64,000 nt of DNA from Rhodoferax ferrireducens (GTDB taxonomy: Bacteria; Pseudomonadota; Gammaproteobacteria; Burkholderiales; Burkholderiaceae_C): positions 124,001 through 188,000 of the forward strand of contig MTEI01000002.1 in the NCBI GenBank assembly GCA_002083775.1, given 5' to 3'. The notes beneath the pieces were generated by a model, which worked only from the letters and a program-made list of their open reading frames with translations, made no database searches and was not told the origin of the DNA. A program made the position numbers and the translations under genes. This document shows positions 8,227-17,264 of this stretch, piece after piece (position 1 is the stretch's first letter; every line of letters begins with the position of its first letter).

Positions 8227-10995
8227 ATGTCGATGTTTCCCTTCTCCAAAAACAACCCTGCAGACACCCTTTCTGACGCTCCTGCCGCGCCAGCCAAAAC
8301 CCACGAGCCGCATCCGCTGGACGCGCTGACGCATGGCGCATTTTCCGCGCAGACCTCGGGCGAGCGCATGGCCTGCATCCGCGATTGGCTGGCCAGCGGT
8401 CCCACGCCTGAGCAGTTGCAACAGGTGTTCAAGGAACTCAGCGGCAAGGACAAGGGCGCCGCCAAGCTGCTGCGCGAAAAGCTCGACGAGATCAAACGCA
8501 GCAAAACCCAAGCCACCATCGCTCTGGAGTGGGCGGACAAGGCCCAGGCCTTGCTGGCCGTGCCGAAGCTCAACCTGGCCGATGCCCTGGCCTGGCAGCG
8601 CGATGCCGCCAAAGCCGGTGCCCCGCTCAGCAAAGAACCATTGGCTGGCCTGAAAGCCCAACTGATGGAGCGCGTGCGCGCCATTGAAGACCTGCAGCAC
8701 CGCGTGCAGGTGCAGCGTGAGGCCGCCGTGCTGGTGGCCCAGCGCATCGAGGTGTTGTCCACCAAACCCTGGCACGATGCCCAGGCTGCGCATGACGCTC
8801 TGAGTGCCGATGTGAGCAACTGGCAGGCCGAGGCCAACGCGCTGGCCGGTGATGCCAATTGGCCGAGTGTCGACGTTAAGTTCCCGCCGCTGCTGCAAGC
8901 CTCGCAAGCGCAGTTGGGGCTGGTCTGGGATGCCTTCCAGGCGGCACTCACTTCCACCGTGCTGGCCGCTGAAGACGCTGGCGCACCCTTGCCCAACGTG
9001 CCGGTGTGGGCCGATGAGTTGCGCTTGGCGCGCGGTATTCCGCTAGAGCCTGTGGCCAAAGCCGCCAAAGCACCCGTTGACCCTGAAATCAAGGCGCACG
9101 CCACATCTGCTGTGGGTGAGGCACTCTTGAAATTAGAGCAAGAAGTCACCCAAGGCCATGGCAAGGCCAGTGCCGGTGCCGCCAATGCCCTGCGCAACGC
9201 CCTGAAAGAATTCGGTCGCCTGATTGACGACAAGCTGGAAAACCAGGCCAAGAGCGCCCTGGCCGCCGCCGGTGAGTTGGAAGGCTGGCAGCGCTGGCGC
9301 GCAGATCAGTTGCGCGAAGAGCTGGTGGCCAAGGCCGAGGCGCTGCTCAAGCGCCCCGATGGCCAGGCCATCGGTGGGCGCAAGATGCAGGAAACCCTGC
9401 GTACCCTGCGTGACCAGTGGAAGCTGACCGACCAGGGCGGTGTGCCTAATCACGGCCTGTGGAAGCGCTTTGACGACGCCTGCAACGAAGCCCACAAAGT
9501 AGTCGAAGCTTGGCTGGAAAAACTCAAGGCAGAAACCGCCGAACACCGTGCCCAGCGCCTGGCACTCATTGAAGAAGTCAAGGCCTGGGCTGTGGCTAAC
9601 CGCACCGCGCTGGACGACGACTGGAAGGGCTTCAACCGCGTCTTACACCAGTTTGGTGACCGCTGGCGCGAATCGGGCCATGTTGGCGAAAAAATTTATG
9701 CCGAGCTGAACACGCTCTGGAAAGCCGCCATCGATGAAGCCGCCGCGCCGCTGGAAGCGCTGCAAAAGCTCAGCCTGGCCGCTCGCCATGCCATGATTGA
9801 CGAGGCCAAGCTGCTTGGCGCTCAGGAGGTGCTGCGCATCGACGCTGTCAAGGCGCTGCAACAGCGCTGGCAGGCCGAGGTCCACCGCGTGCCGGTGGAC
9901 CGCCGCCACGAGCAAAAACTGTGGGACGCCTTCCGCAAGCCGATTGACGACGCCTTCAACCGCAAAACCGTCGACCGGGAAAAAGCCCAGAGCGCGCTGA
10001 GCGAACGTGACCGTACCGTACTCGACGCCTCCAAGGCGCTGCAACAGGCCAACGCCTCGGGCGATGCACAAGCCATCAAGAGCGCCATGGCGGCGCTGGA
10101 CGCCGCTTTGCGCGGACAGGCCCAGGCGCAAGCTGAAGTTGCCGCCAGCGTTCAGACTTCTGAGGAAAAAGAGGCTCTAGCCCAAGCAGAAAAAGGGCGA
10201 GTAGCTCCTGAAAGCGCAGCACATACTGAGGCCAATTCAGTCCCCACGGGCGAGCCAGCCAACGAGGTACCAGGCGAGGGCGCTGCCCCCGAGATGGCCA
10301 AACCGGTGGCGCGCAAGCCCGTGGTGGCCATGCGCGGTGATGACCGCCCCGGCATGAGAAAAGAGGCCCCGACTGCACCCGCACGCGGCGGCAAGTTTGG
10401 TGATCGCAAAGACGCTGGCCGCCCCGCTGGCCGTGATGGCGCACGCGATGCTCGCCCGGGTGGTCGTGGTGATGACCGTGGCGGTTTCCGTGACGCCCGC
10501 CCGGACCGCGCCCCGATGGGTGAGCGTTTTGACGCCCCGCGCCTGGGGGACACCGCCTTCCGCGCCCAGCGCGATGCGCTGGAGCAAGCCCAGTTTGCCT
10601 TGCGCAAGCTGGCAGCCCAAGCGCATGGTGAAGCGTTGACCCATCTGCTCACCGCCTGGGAAAAGCGTGACGCCGCGCTGGTGCCCGGCGTGCAAGAACT
10701 GGGCAGCCGCGTGGCGCCTGCGGTGCGCGCTGGCTGGAGCAAAGCCGTGGCGCAAGCCCCGGCGGGTGACGCCAGCACCGCGCTGCTGCGTCTTGAAATG
10801 GCTGCAGAAGTGCCGACACCGGCCGAACACATCAGCGACCGGCGCATGTTGCAGCTGCAACTGCTCACCAAACGCAACGACCCGGCCCCGGTGCAAACCT
10901 GGGGCCAGGACGCAGCGACGGTGCTGAGTGGAGCGTTTGAGCCCGCTGCCGCGCGGCGCTTGCAAAACGTGCTGAAGGTGTTACTGAAGCCTTGA
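8227..10995 (+). CDS. DUF349 domain-containing protein
   Basis: About 922 residues, rich in Ala, Glu, Lys and Trp, with several DUF349 helical repeats recognisable by the pattern W-K-x-x-x-x-x-x-x-x-x-L-W-x-x-F (for example near residues 390-420, 475-505 and 565-590). A hydrophilic Glu/Ala then Arg/Gly/Asp-rich linker (about 640-770) precedes a final helical domain. DUF349 proteins are widespread in proteobacteria; their biochemical role is not settled. The start is uncertain: ATG at 8227 and 8233 are both possible, and a GTG at 8218 is less likely. The linker includes a copy of the dispersed repeat (10171-10209), which is unusual for a coding region. Confidence 0.8.
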   Translation: MSMFPFSKNNPADTLSDAPAAPAKTHEPHPLDALTHGAFSAQTSGERMACIRDWLASGPTPEQLQQVFKELSGKDKGAAKLLREKLDEIKRSKTQATIALEWADKAQALLAVPKLNLADALAWQRDAAKAGAPLSKEPLAGLKAQLMERVRAIEDLQHRVQVQREAAVLVAQRIEVLSTKPWHDAQAAHDALSADVSNWQAEANALAGDANWPSVDVKFPPLLQASQAQLGLVWDAFQAALTSTVLAAEDAGAPLPNVPVWADELRLARGIPLEPVAKAAKAPVDPEIKAHATSAVGEALLKLEQEVTQGHGKASAGAANALRNALKEFGRLIDDKLENQAKSALAAAGELEGWQRWRADQLREELVAKAEALLKRPDGQAIGGRKMQETLRTLRDQWKLTDQGGVPNHGLWKRFDDACNEAHKVVEAWLEKLKAETAEHRAQRLALIEEVKAWAVANRTALDDDWKGFNRVLHQFGDRWRESGHVGEKIYAELNTLWKAAIDEAAAPLEALQKLSLAARHAMIDEAKLLGAQEVLRIDAVKALQQRWQAEVHRVPVDRRHEQKLWDAFRKPIDDAFNRKTVDREKAQSALSERDRTVLDASKALQQANASGDAQAIKSAMAALDAALRGQAQAQAEVAASVQTSEEKEALAQAEKGRVAPESAAHTEANSVPTGEPANEVPGEGAAPEMAKPVARKPVVAMRGDDRPGMRKEAPTAPARGGKFGDRKDAGRPAGRDGARDARPGGRGDDRGGFRDARPDRAPMGERFDAPRLGDTAFRAQRDALEQAQFALRKLAAQAHGEALTHLLTAWEKRDAALVPGVQELGSRVAPAVRAGWSKAVAQAPAGDASTALLRLEMAAEVPTPAEHISDRRMLQLQLLTKRNDPAPVQTWGQDAATVLSGAFEPAAARRLQNVLKVLLKP
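10171..10209 (+). repeat. Dispersed palindromic repeat, in-frame copy in DUF349 gene
   Basis: GAGGCTCTAGCCC with right arm AAAAGGGCGAGTAGCTCC. It is translated as E-A-L-A-Q-A-E-K-G-R-V-A-P, the same reading frame as the copies in the enoyl-CoA hydratase, tilS and purL. Confidence 0.75.
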
Positions 10996-11062
10996 GGCTG
11001 ACACTGCGGTGTCCGGCAGCTTGTCGCTGCCAGGCAACGCTGGCTGCTGCTGGTAGAGATAT

Positions 11063-11123
11063 CAAATAGATAGCTTTCAGCCCTTATGCAATAAGGGCCG
11101 GAGCACGTTATGGCCTCAAATTT
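11063..11123 (-). repeat. Dispersed palindromic repeat between convergent genes
   Basis: Reverse-orientation copy: AAATAGATAGCTTTCAGCCC, then ATAAGGGCCGGAGC and GGCCTCAAATTTT. It fills most of the gap between the ends of the DUF349 gene and lpxH. The lpxH stop codon (11116-11118) lies in its right edge, so the last residues of LpxH are encoded by or beside the element. The CCCTTAT/ATAAGGG stem could act as a bidirectional 3'-end hairpin. Confidence 0.8.
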
Positions 11124-11919
11124 TCAGACGTTCTGGCGCAGCACAGTGGCTTAGCCGCAGCACCTCTAGCCTGGGCGGAATGGCTGCAGCCTCCCAGTCG
11201 CTCAGCACCAAGCGGCGCTTTGGTGCTATGGCCCCGGGGTTCAGTACATGGTCTGCTGGTTGGTGCGTGTGGCCATGAATCAGGGTGCTGGCCTGCGTAG
11301 CTTCGAGCCATTGCAGTGCAGCCGCGGTATCGACATCGGCATAGGTGGCACCGCTGCGTTTGTGGTGTTCGCTTTGCGTGCGCAGTTGGCGGGCGATGGT
11401 TTGGCGCTCGGCCAGGGGTTTGGCCAGAAACGCCGCCTGCCAAGCGGGCGTGCGCACCAGGGTGCGAAACTGCTGGTAGTCGGTGTCGGCCAGGCACAAC
11501 GCGTCGCCATGGGACAGCAGCCAGCGCTGGTCATCAAAGACCAGCACGGTCGGGTCGCCCAGCAGCCTCATGCCACAGGCTGCAGCAAACGATTCACCCA
11601 GCAAAAAGTCGCGGTTGCCGTGCATGAAGTACACAGTCAGTCGCTGTGAGGCCGCGGCCAGCAGCTGCTGGCATTGCACCTCAAAGCCTGCTGCTTGGCC
11701 CGGTGGCACGTTGGCCACATCGTCACCCACCCAGACTTCAAACAGATCCCCCAGAATGAACAGCGCGTCTGCCGGGGTGTTGACCAGATAGTTTTGCCAG
11801 GCCAGAAATGTGGCCTGCTCACTGGCTTGCAAATGCAAGTCAGAGATGAAGTCAATCACGTGCCAGTGCGGTGCGGCATCAAGCGTGTGGGTTGCCATGT
11901 GCAAAATGGGCTGCTCCAT
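11116..11919 (-). CDS. lpxH: UDP-2,3-diacylglucosamine diphosphatase
   Basis: 267 residues. LpxH hydrolyses UDP-2,3-diacylglucosamine to lipid X in lipid A synthesis and is a peripheral inner-membrane calcineurin-like phosphoesterase. The metal-binding motifs are all visible: D-L-H (Asp27, His29), G-D-L-F-E (Asp58), H-G-N-R-D near residue 115, L-S-H-G-D and H-G-H-T-H near the C-terminus. The start could be ATG 11919 or ATG 11898; the second gives a start closer to most LpxH proteins. It lies downstream of the two cyclophilin genes on the same strand but is separated from them by a 275 bp repeat-rich gap. Confidence 0.93.
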   Translation of the reverse strand: MEQPILHMATHTLDAAPHWHVIDFISDLHLQASEQATFLAWQNYLVNTPADALFILGDLFEVWVGDDVANVPPGQAAGFEVQCQQLLAAASQRLTVYFMHGNRDFLLGESFAAACGMRLLGDPTVLVFDDQRWLLSHGDALCLADTDYQQFRTLVRTPAWQAAFLAKPLAERQTIARQLRTQSEHHKRSGATYADVDTAAALQWLEATQASTLIHGHTHQPADHVLNPGAIAPKRRLVLSDWEAAAIPPRLEVLRLSHCAAPERLKI

Positions 11920-11931
11920 CGGTTGAGGTTA

Positions 11932-11959
11932 TGGACCCCGGATCAAGTCCGGGGTGACA
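11932..11959. repeat. Palindrome of the CCCCGGATCAAGTCCGGGG type
   Basis: Near-perfect inverted repeat GACCCCGGATC/AAGTCCGGGGT directly upstream of lpxH. It belongs to the very common proteobacterial intergenic palindrome type (CCGGAtcaagTCCGG, often followed by TGACA). A partner copy lies at 12151-12180, so the tandem-repeat tract is bracketed by two such palindromes. Confidence 0.75.
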
Positions 11960-11963
11960 GCCA

Positions 11964-12106
11964 TTGAATCACGTGTGATGGCTATTGAAATACGTGTGAC
12001 GGCTACTGACTCAAGGGGAACACCTGCTGAGTCAGGGTGATGGCTGCTGATTCAAGGCGACGGCGAATGACTCAGGGTGACGGCTTCTGATTCAAGGTGA
12101 CCGTCG
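11964..12106. repeat. Imperfect 20-21 bp tandem repeat, seven units
   Basis: Seven adjacent units with a consensus close to CTGATTCAAGGTGACGGCTA: 11964-11984, 11985-12005, 12006-12026 (21 bp each), then 12027-12046, 12047-12066, 12067-12086, 12087-12106 (20 bp each). The first two keep the variant TTGAATCACGTGTGATGGCT. Units have diverged by several bases, so the array is not recent. There are no unique spacers, so it is not a CRISPR. Nothing recognisable is encoded. Confidence 0.8.
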
Positions 12107-12150
12107 CGGCCAGTCCTGCGCCCGGGCTGTCATGGCGGACTTGAAGAGCC

Positions 12151-12180
12151 TGCCCCGGACCTGATCCGGGGCAATCCATG
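12151..12180. repeat. Palindrome, second CCCCGGACCTGATCCGGGG copy
   Basis: Inverted repeat CCCCGGA/TCCGGGG 15 bases before the end of the ppiB gene. Together with the copy at 11932-11959 it brackets the tandem array. Confidence 0.7.
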
Positions 12181-12194
12181 ACTTTGTGTCTGCC

Positions 12195-12701
12195 TTACAG
12201 CGCAACGGCCTTTTCGATCACCACGTCTTGCACCGGCACGTCATCGTGGTAACCCTTGCGGGCGGTTTTGACGGCCTTGATCTTGTCCACCACGTCGGTC
12301 CCGGCTACTACTTTGCCAAACACGGCGTAGCCCCAGCCTTGCTGGCTGGGCGCGGTGTGGTTCAGGAAGCCGTTGTCGGCCACGTTGATGAAGAACTGCG
12401 CGGTGGCCGAATGTGGGTCGCCGGTGCGGGCCATGGCCACGCTGTAGTTGACGTTTTTCAGGCCGTTGTTGGCTTCGTTGTTGATCGGCGCGTCGCCCTT
12501 TTTCTCTGCCATGCCGGGTTCCATGCCACCGCCTTGCACCATGAAGCCAGGGATGACGCGGTGAAAAATAGTGTTGTCGTAGTGGCCTTTGGCGACGTAG
12601 CTCAAAAAGTTGGCAACGGTTTTGGGGGCCTTGTCCTGATCAAGTTCCAGGGTGATGACGCCGTAGTTGGTTATGTGGAGTTCGACTTGGGGGTTGCTCA
12701 T
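12195..12701 (-). CDS. ppiB: Cytoplasmic peptidyl-prolyl cis-trans isomerase (cyclophilin)
   Basis: 168 residues, typical of a single-domain bacterial cyclophilin without a signal peptide. Cyclophilin landmarks: [18 protein letters not shown] near residues 40-57, then [13 protein letters not shown] and V-F-G-K-V. The gene starts 3 bp after the stop of the exported paralogue (ppiA), so the pair is almost certainly co-transcribed and represents one cytoplasmic and one periplasmic isomerase. Confidence 0.94.
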   Translation of the reverse strand: MSNPQVELHITNYGVITLELDQDKAPKTVANFLSYVAKGHYDNTIFHRVIPGFMVQGGGMEPGMAEKKGDAPINNEANNGLKNVNYSVAMARTGDPHSATAQFFINVADNGFLNHTAPSQQGWGYAVFGKVVAGTDVVDKIKAVKTARKGYHDDVPVQDVVIEKAVAL

Positions 12702-12704
12702 GAT

Positions 12705-13304
12705 TTATTTCACCAGAGTTGCAGAGTTGATAAGAATGGGCGTTTTGGGAACGTCCGTGGGGAACGGGCCGCCCGCACCAGTGGGTACGGACTTGATGTT
12801 GTCAACCACCGCCATGCCCGAGACCACCCGGCCAAACACGGTGTAGCCGTATGACTGGGCGCTGGGGTCCAAAAACGCGTTGTCTTTGACGTTGATGAAA
12901 AACTGCGCCGTGGCCGACTGCGGGTCGTTGGTGCGCGCCATGGCCAGGGTGCCGGGAACGTTGCGGGGCCCACCTTTTTCAAGTGCCTGGCGGCCTTCGT
13001 GCGCCACCGGCGGACGAGTGGGCTTTTGGGCGTAGGTGGCATCGAAGCCGCCGCCCTGGATCATGAAGTTGGGGATGACGCGGTGAAAAATGGTGCCGTC
13101 GTAATGTTTGTCGCGCACATATTGCAGAAAGTTCTCTACCGTCTTGGGTGCCTTGTCGGGGTACAACTCCACCACAAACTCACCGGCAGTGGTGGCAAAC
13201 TTGACCTGCGGAGCTGCCTCTGCCAGCGCAAAAGTTGATACTGAAAACATAGCTGCAGAGGCAATAGCCATAAGGGCTAGAGTGCCTTTTTTCATAAATT
13301 TCAT
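12705..13304 (-). CDS. ppiA: Periplasmic peptidyl-prolyl cis-trans isomerase (cyclophilin)
   Basis: 199 residues from the ATG at 13304; a TTG one codon upstream is less likely. The N-terminus is a signal peptide (basic MKFMKKG, hydrophobic core, cleavage near A-L-A-E), so the enzyme works in the periplasm on proline bonds of folding proteins. The cyclophilin core repeats the motifs of its neighbour ([22 protein letters not shown]). The start codon overlaps the stop of the preceding L,D-transpeptidase gene (TGATG), indicating translational coupling. The signal peptide core L-A-L-M is encoded by a stretch matching the left arm of the dispersed repeat. Confidence 0.92.
   Translation of the reverse strand: MKFMKKGTLALMAIASAAMFSVSTFALAEAAPQVKFATTAGEFVVELYPDKAPKTVENFLQYVRDKHYDGTIFHRVIPNFMIQGGGFDATYAQKPTRPPVAHEGRQALEKGGPRNVPGTLAMARTNDPQSATAQFFINVKDNAFLDPSAQSYGYTVFGRVVSGMAVVDNIKSVPTGAGGPFPTDVPKTPILINSATLVK
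13244..13285 (-). repeat. Probable repeat copy within the ppiA signal-peptide codons
   Basis: Read on the gene strand this is GGCACTCTAGCCCTTATGG, then GCAGCTATG. The left arm matches the element's CTCTAGCCCTTATGG exactly over 15 bases, and the right end keeps AGCTAT, while the middle is diverged as in the first purL copy. Frame as in other genes (L-A-L-M). Confidence 0.5.
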
Positions 13305-14542
13305 CAAATCACCCCTTCATAAAAAATGGTCCATTGGCCAGCCCGACGCAGCCAGTATTGGCGCTTGGTGGCGCCGGTGCGCCTGCCCGTCGCCACCTCG
13401 CCGAAAGTCACCACCATGGTTTCATCCTTGTCCTGCCAATGCAGCATCGACAAGTCCTTGATCGCCAACTCGCGGCCCCGGTGTTGTGCCATTTCGCGCT
13501 CCAGGGTGGGTAGCCAGTTGCTCAGGGTTTTACCACCGATGCTGACGTCGTTGGCATAAAAACTGTTGAGTTCTGCCAGATTGCCACTGGATTTGGCTTT
13601 GCGCCAGGCGTTCAGGCGTGCCTCAAAGGCACCCGAGCGGCTGCGGGCTTCGCCGGGCGTCACCCAGGTCAGCTGGCTGGCGATCACCACCGGTGTGCTG
13701 CGGATCGCCACCGTTTTGATGATGCGCTCCAGATCGGGGTTGGCCAGCACCACGCAGCCATCGCTGGCTTGTGGAGGGCGGGAAAACTGCTCGGGCGGCG
13801 TGCCATGCAGCCAGATGCCGCTGCCGGTCTTGCCACGCCGCAGGTCCAGCATGTTGGGGTAATTGATGGGCAGGGCGCCCGAGCCGTAAAAGTCCCTCAG
13901 CGACTTCGGGTCCAGCTGGCTGGTGATGAAGTACACGCCCAGGGGTGTGCGCTGGTCGCCTTCCTGCTGTTTTTCAACCCCCAGTTTGCCCACCGAGATG
14001 TAGTAATCGTCAATCAGCGTCAGGCCTTGGGCACGGTTCTCAAACAGGTAAAGCCGCGAACGTGAGGCATCCACCGCCATGGCGTGCCGGTTGGCGCGCG
14101 ACAGCAGCACAAATTCGGCCGGCACATGGCCTGCAGGGGGCCGCTCTCTCAAGGCTTTCAGGCGAGCCACCGATTCGGCGCGCAATTCGTCCAGCGCCTG
14201 CGCTTTGGCTTGCCGTTGTGCCGCCGGAACATCGCCAAAACGGGTGATGGGCCGGGTGCGTGACGACAGCAGATCGCCGTAGACCAGTTGGGCCAGCGCA
14301 AAGTTGGGGTATTCGCTGACCAGCCGCTGGGCTTGTGTCAGCGCGGTGCGGGTATCGGCGCGGGCAATCAGGCGGTAAATCTCGATCAGGCGGGCCTCTG
14401 CCACACCCACCCGGTCATGGGGTGCTGTCGCCGCCTGCACTGCGCCGGGCTTGGCCGCGGGCAGCGTGGCGGCGTGGCTGGGCAGCAGGCCCAAGCCTGA
14501 CAGGCAGACGCAACAGAGTGTGAAGACGGATTTCAACAGCAT
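13304..14542 (-). CDS. L,D-transpeptidase (YkuD domain) with C-terminal NTF2-like domain
   Basis: 412 residues from the ATG at 14542, selected because it begins a clear signal peptide (M-L-L-K-S-V-F-T-L, Cys-rich core, cleavage near S-H-A-A); an upstream ATG at 14647 would add a non-signal extension. The central YkuD domain has the catalytic set His246 in W-L-H-G-T and Cys263 in S-D-G-C-V-V-L, so it should act on peptidoglycan stem peptides in the periplasm, making 3-3 crosslinks or anchoring proteins. A C-terminal domain (about 300-412) looks NTF2-like and resembles the C-terminus of the next upstream protein. The stop overlaps the ppiA start. Confidence 0.88.
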   Translation of the reverse strand: MLLKSVFTLCCVCLSGLGLLPSHAATLPAAKPGAVQAATAPHDRVGVAEARLIEIYRLIARADTRTALTQAQRLVSEYPNFALAQLVYGDLLSSRTRPITRFGDVPAAQRQAKAQALDELRAESVARLKALRERPPAGHVPAEFVLLSRANRHAMAVDASRSRLYLFENRAQGLTLIDDYYISVGKLGVEKQQEGDQRTPLGVYFITSQLDPKSLRDFYGSGALPINYPNMLDLRRGKTGSGIWLHGTPPEQFSRPPQASDGCVVLANPDLERIIKTVAIRSTPVVIASQLTWVTPGEARSRSGAFEARLNAWRKAKSSGNLAELNSFYANDVSIGGKTLSNWLPTLEREMAQHRGRELAIKDLSMLHWQDKDETMVVTFGEVATGRRTGATKRQYWLRRAGQWTIFYEGVI

Positions 14543-14613
14543 GGGCTTGATCAACACAGCCTGCTCGCAGCACGGACGCAAGGGGCAGCAGCCGGACAAG
14601 GGGGCGTGCGCCT

Positions 14614-15645
14614 TCAACGGCCAGTGGTTTCCCGGGTAATCAGCCATTGCTGGCCTGATCTTTTCAGGTCCAGGGTCTTCTGGCTGGCGACTGCCAGACT
14701 GTCGGCCTTGTAGGCCTGGCGGAAACTGGCTACAGCCTGATCGCCCTGGACGCGAATTTTCAGGTTGGTGAGTGTGACGCTGATGCTCTTCTTACCTGCA
14801 ATGCGCGAACGTCGCTCTTTTTCCCAGTTGACCAGAGTCTGTTTGCCTGCGGGTGTGAAATCAGGGCTGTAGGCCTTGAGGTAGCGGGTGGTGTCTTTGT
14901 CAGACCAGGCTTTGGCCCAAGCCAACACGGCGACCTCGACCGCTTTGTTGGCTTCGGGGTCCAGCGGCACTGACTGGGGCGCCGGGCTGTTGGCAGCGGG
15001 GCTGGCAGTCACTGCGGCGGGTTTGGCCGCCGGGGCAACAGGCTCTGGTGTCGGTTTGGGCGCGGGTGTTGCTAAAGCAACGGCGGGTGCGTTTTGACTG
15101 GCCGCGGTTCGGCTGTTGCCAAGGTTGGGTTTGAACATCTCGTCAATCAATGCCAGCTTGGGCGGCACGGCGGTGCTGCCACCGTCGAACTGCAATGCTT
15201 TGTTGTAGGCCTGGGTGGCCAGCCGGGCATACACATCGCCCAGGTTTTCGTGGGCTGTGGCGTAGCTGGGGTTGGTGCGGATGGCCATCTCAAGTGCCAG
15301 GCGCGCTTTGTCATACTGCCCTTGCGCGGCGTATAAAACGGCCAGGTTGTTGTAGGGCTCAGGCAGTTCCGGGTAGTCTTGCGTCAGCTGAGTGAAGGTG
15401 GCGATGGCCTCTGGCGTTTTGCCCAGATGGCGCAAGATGACGCCTTTGAGAAAACGCATTTGCGGGTCGGCAGGTTTGCTGGCCAGATAGCTGTCGACCC
15501 GGGTCAGGGCGTCAGAAAATTTGCTGGTGCGAATCAGCTGGTTGACGTCGCTGTAGTCATCGGCCATCGCCGGCAGCGCCAGACAGACGCTGGCCAAAAC
15601 CAGCCAACGAAGCCATTTGTAAAGTGTGTTGGGGGCCTGTTTCAT
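14614..15645 (-). CDS. Exported TPR protein with C-terminal NTF2-like domain
   Basis: 343 residues from the ATG at 15645, where a signal peptide begins (K-Q-A-P-N-T-L-Y-K-W, hydrophobic core, A-M-A-D-D). Three or so tetratricopeptide repeats span residues about 30-140 (patterns such as P-x-x-P-E-P-Y-N-N-L-A-V-L-Y-A-A-Q-G-Q-Y and Y-A-T-A-H-E-N-L-G-D-V-Y). A Pro/Ala linker follows, then a C-terminal domain about 110 residues long (W-A-K-A-W-S-D-K-D-T-x-x-Y-L-K-A-Y) that resembles the tail of the neighbouring L,D-transpeptidase. It sits 71 bp upstream of that gene on the same strand, which suggests a shared periplasmic task. Its exact function is not known. Confidence 0.8.
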   Translation of the reverse strand: MKQAPNTLYKWLRWLVLASVCLALPAMADDYSDVNQLIRTSKFSDALTRVDSYLASKPADPQMRFLKGVILRHLGKTPEAIATFTQLTQDYPELPEPYNNLAVLYAAQGQYDKARLALEMAIRTNPSYATAHENLGDVYARLATQAYNKALQFDGGSTAVPPKLALIDEMFKPNLGNSRTAASQNAPAVALATPAPKPTPEPVAPAAKPAAVTASPAANSPAPQSVPLDPEANKAVEVAVLAWAKAWSDKDTTRYLKAYSPDFTPAGKQTLVNWEKERRSRIAGKKSISVTLTNLKIRVQGDQAVASFRQAYKADSLAVASQKTLDLKRSGQQWLITRETTGR

Positions 15646-15850
15646 GGACACTGAGTTTTGAGAAGGAGGGATGGGCCGTGAAACCGGCCGGTGCCGACAG
15701 GGCTTTATACTGCTTTGCATTGTAGCGGAGGGTGTGCTTTTCAAGCGCCCGGCATGCCTGCTTGGTTTGGGTAAAAACCAGCGGCGCAGGCCCTGCGCCA
15801 AACACACCGGCTGTTTTTCGGCCCTGACCTGATTTGAATCTTTGGACCCC

Positions 15851-17245
15851 ATGAGTTTGCGTATTTTCAACACCCTCTCGAGAGAGCTGGAAGTTTTTTC
15901 ACCCATTGAGCCCGGCCATGTGCGCATGTACGTCTGCGGCATGACGATTTATGACCTGTGCCACATCGGCCACGCCCGCATGATGATGGCTTTTGATGTG
16001 GTGCAGCGGTGGCTGAAAGCCAGTGGCTACCAGGTCACTTATGTGCGCAACATCACCGATATTGACGACAAAATCATCCAACGTGCTCTGCAGCGTGGCA
16101 TCAGCATCCGTGCGCTGACCGACGGGATGATCGACGCCATGCACACCGACATTGCCAAACTGGGCATTGAACCACCCACGCTGGAGCCGCGCGCCACCGA
16201 CTATGTGCCGCAGATGCTGGACCTGATCAAACAGCTGGAAGGCAAGGGCCTGGCTTACAAGGCAACCAATGGCGACGTCAACTATGCCGTGCGCAAATTT
16301 GCGGGCTATGGCAAGCTTTCGGGCAAATCGGTGGACGAGTTGCGCGCCGGTGAACGCGTGGCGGTGCAGGATGGCAAGGAGGACCCGCTGGACTTTGTGC
16401 TCTGGAAAGCCGCCAAGCCAACCGAGCCGGAGGATGCCAAGTGGGATGCCGATGCGCTGGGTTACGGCTACGGCAAGGGCCGCCCAGGCTGGCATATCGA
16501 ATGTTCGGCGATGAGCTGCCAGACACTCGGCGACACCTTTGACATCCATGGCGGCGGTGCAGATTTGCAGTTTCCGCACCACGAGAATGAGATCGCCCAG
16601 AGCGAAGGTGCCACCGGCAAGCCGCTGGCGAATTTCTGGGTGCACAACGGTTTTGTGCGTGTGGACAACGAAAAAATGTCCAAGAGCCTGGGCAATTTCT
16701 TCACCATTCGCGACGTGTTGGCCAAGTTTGACCCCGAGACGGTGCGTTTCTTCTTGTTGCGCACCCATTACCGTACCGCCCTGAATTACAGCGACGTGCA
16801 TCTGGACGATGCCCGCAGCGGTCTCAAGCGTCTGTACACCGCGCTGGATCTGGCTGGTAATCCGCCAGCCGTGACGATCGATTGGGCAGAGCCCTTTGCC
16901 GCGCGTTTCAAGGTGGCGATGGATGACGACTTTGGCACCCCCGAGGCGGTGGCGGTGCTGTTTGAGCTGGCCACCGAGGTGAACCGCAGCCGCTCAGCCG
17001 AACGGGCGGGGTTGCTCAAAGCGCTGGCGGCAAGCCTTGGGCTGCTGCAAGGCGACCCGAAAGCCTTTTTGCAGACGGGCGCCGGGTTGGATGAGAGCGC
17101 CATTCAGGCCCTGATCGCGCAACGCGCCGCAGCCAAGGCCGCCAAAAATTTTGGCGAGGCCGACCGCATCCGGCAGCATTTGCTGGCGCAGGGCATCGTG
17201 TTGAAAGACTCGGCTGCGGGTACAAGCTGGGAAGTAACCACATGA
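15851..17245 (+). CDS. cysS: Cysteinyl-tRNA synthetase
   Basis: 464 residues from the ATG at 15851 ([11 protein letters not shown]). Class I synthetase that charges tRNA-Cys. Zn ligand Cys29 is in Y-V-C-G-M-T. The HIGH motif is H-I-G-H at 38-41 and KMSKS is intact around residue 275. The C-terminal DALR-like and anticodon-binding regions are present and the length is normal. An in-frame TTG nine bases upstream is not needed. The start lies opposite the start region of the TPR gene, making a divergent pair about 200 bp apart. Confidence 0.97.
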   Translation: MSLRIFNTLSRELEVFSPIEPGHVRMYVCGMTIYDLCHIGHARMMMAFDVVQRWLKASGYQVTYVRNITDIDDKIIQRALQRGISIRALTDGMIDAMHTDIAKLGIEPPTLEPRATDYVPQMLDLIKQLEGKGLAYKATNGDVNYAVRKFAGYGKLSGKSVDELRAGERVAVQDGKEDPLDFVLWKAAKPTEPEDAKWDADALGYGYGKGRPGWHIECSAMSCQTLGDTFDIHGGGADLQFPHHENEIAQSEGATGKPLANFWVHNGFVRVDNEKMSKSLGNFFTIRDVLAKFDPETVRFFLLRTHYRTALNYSDVHLDDARSGLKRLYTALDLAGNPPAVTIDWAEPFAARFKVAMDDDFGTPEAVAVLFELATEVNRSRSAERAGLLKALAASLGLLQGDPKAFLQTGAGLDESAIQALIAQRAAAKAAKNFGEADRIRQHLLAQGIVLKDSAAGTSWEVTT

Positions 17246-17264
17246 TCTTTGTCATGTGTTTTAT

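Noticed and set aside
11964-12106. Regular 20-21 bp repeats as a possible CRISPR array
   Set aside because: Units are directly adjacent with no unique spacers, they diverge in sequence, and no cas genes are present. No CRISPR array was seen anywhere in the window.
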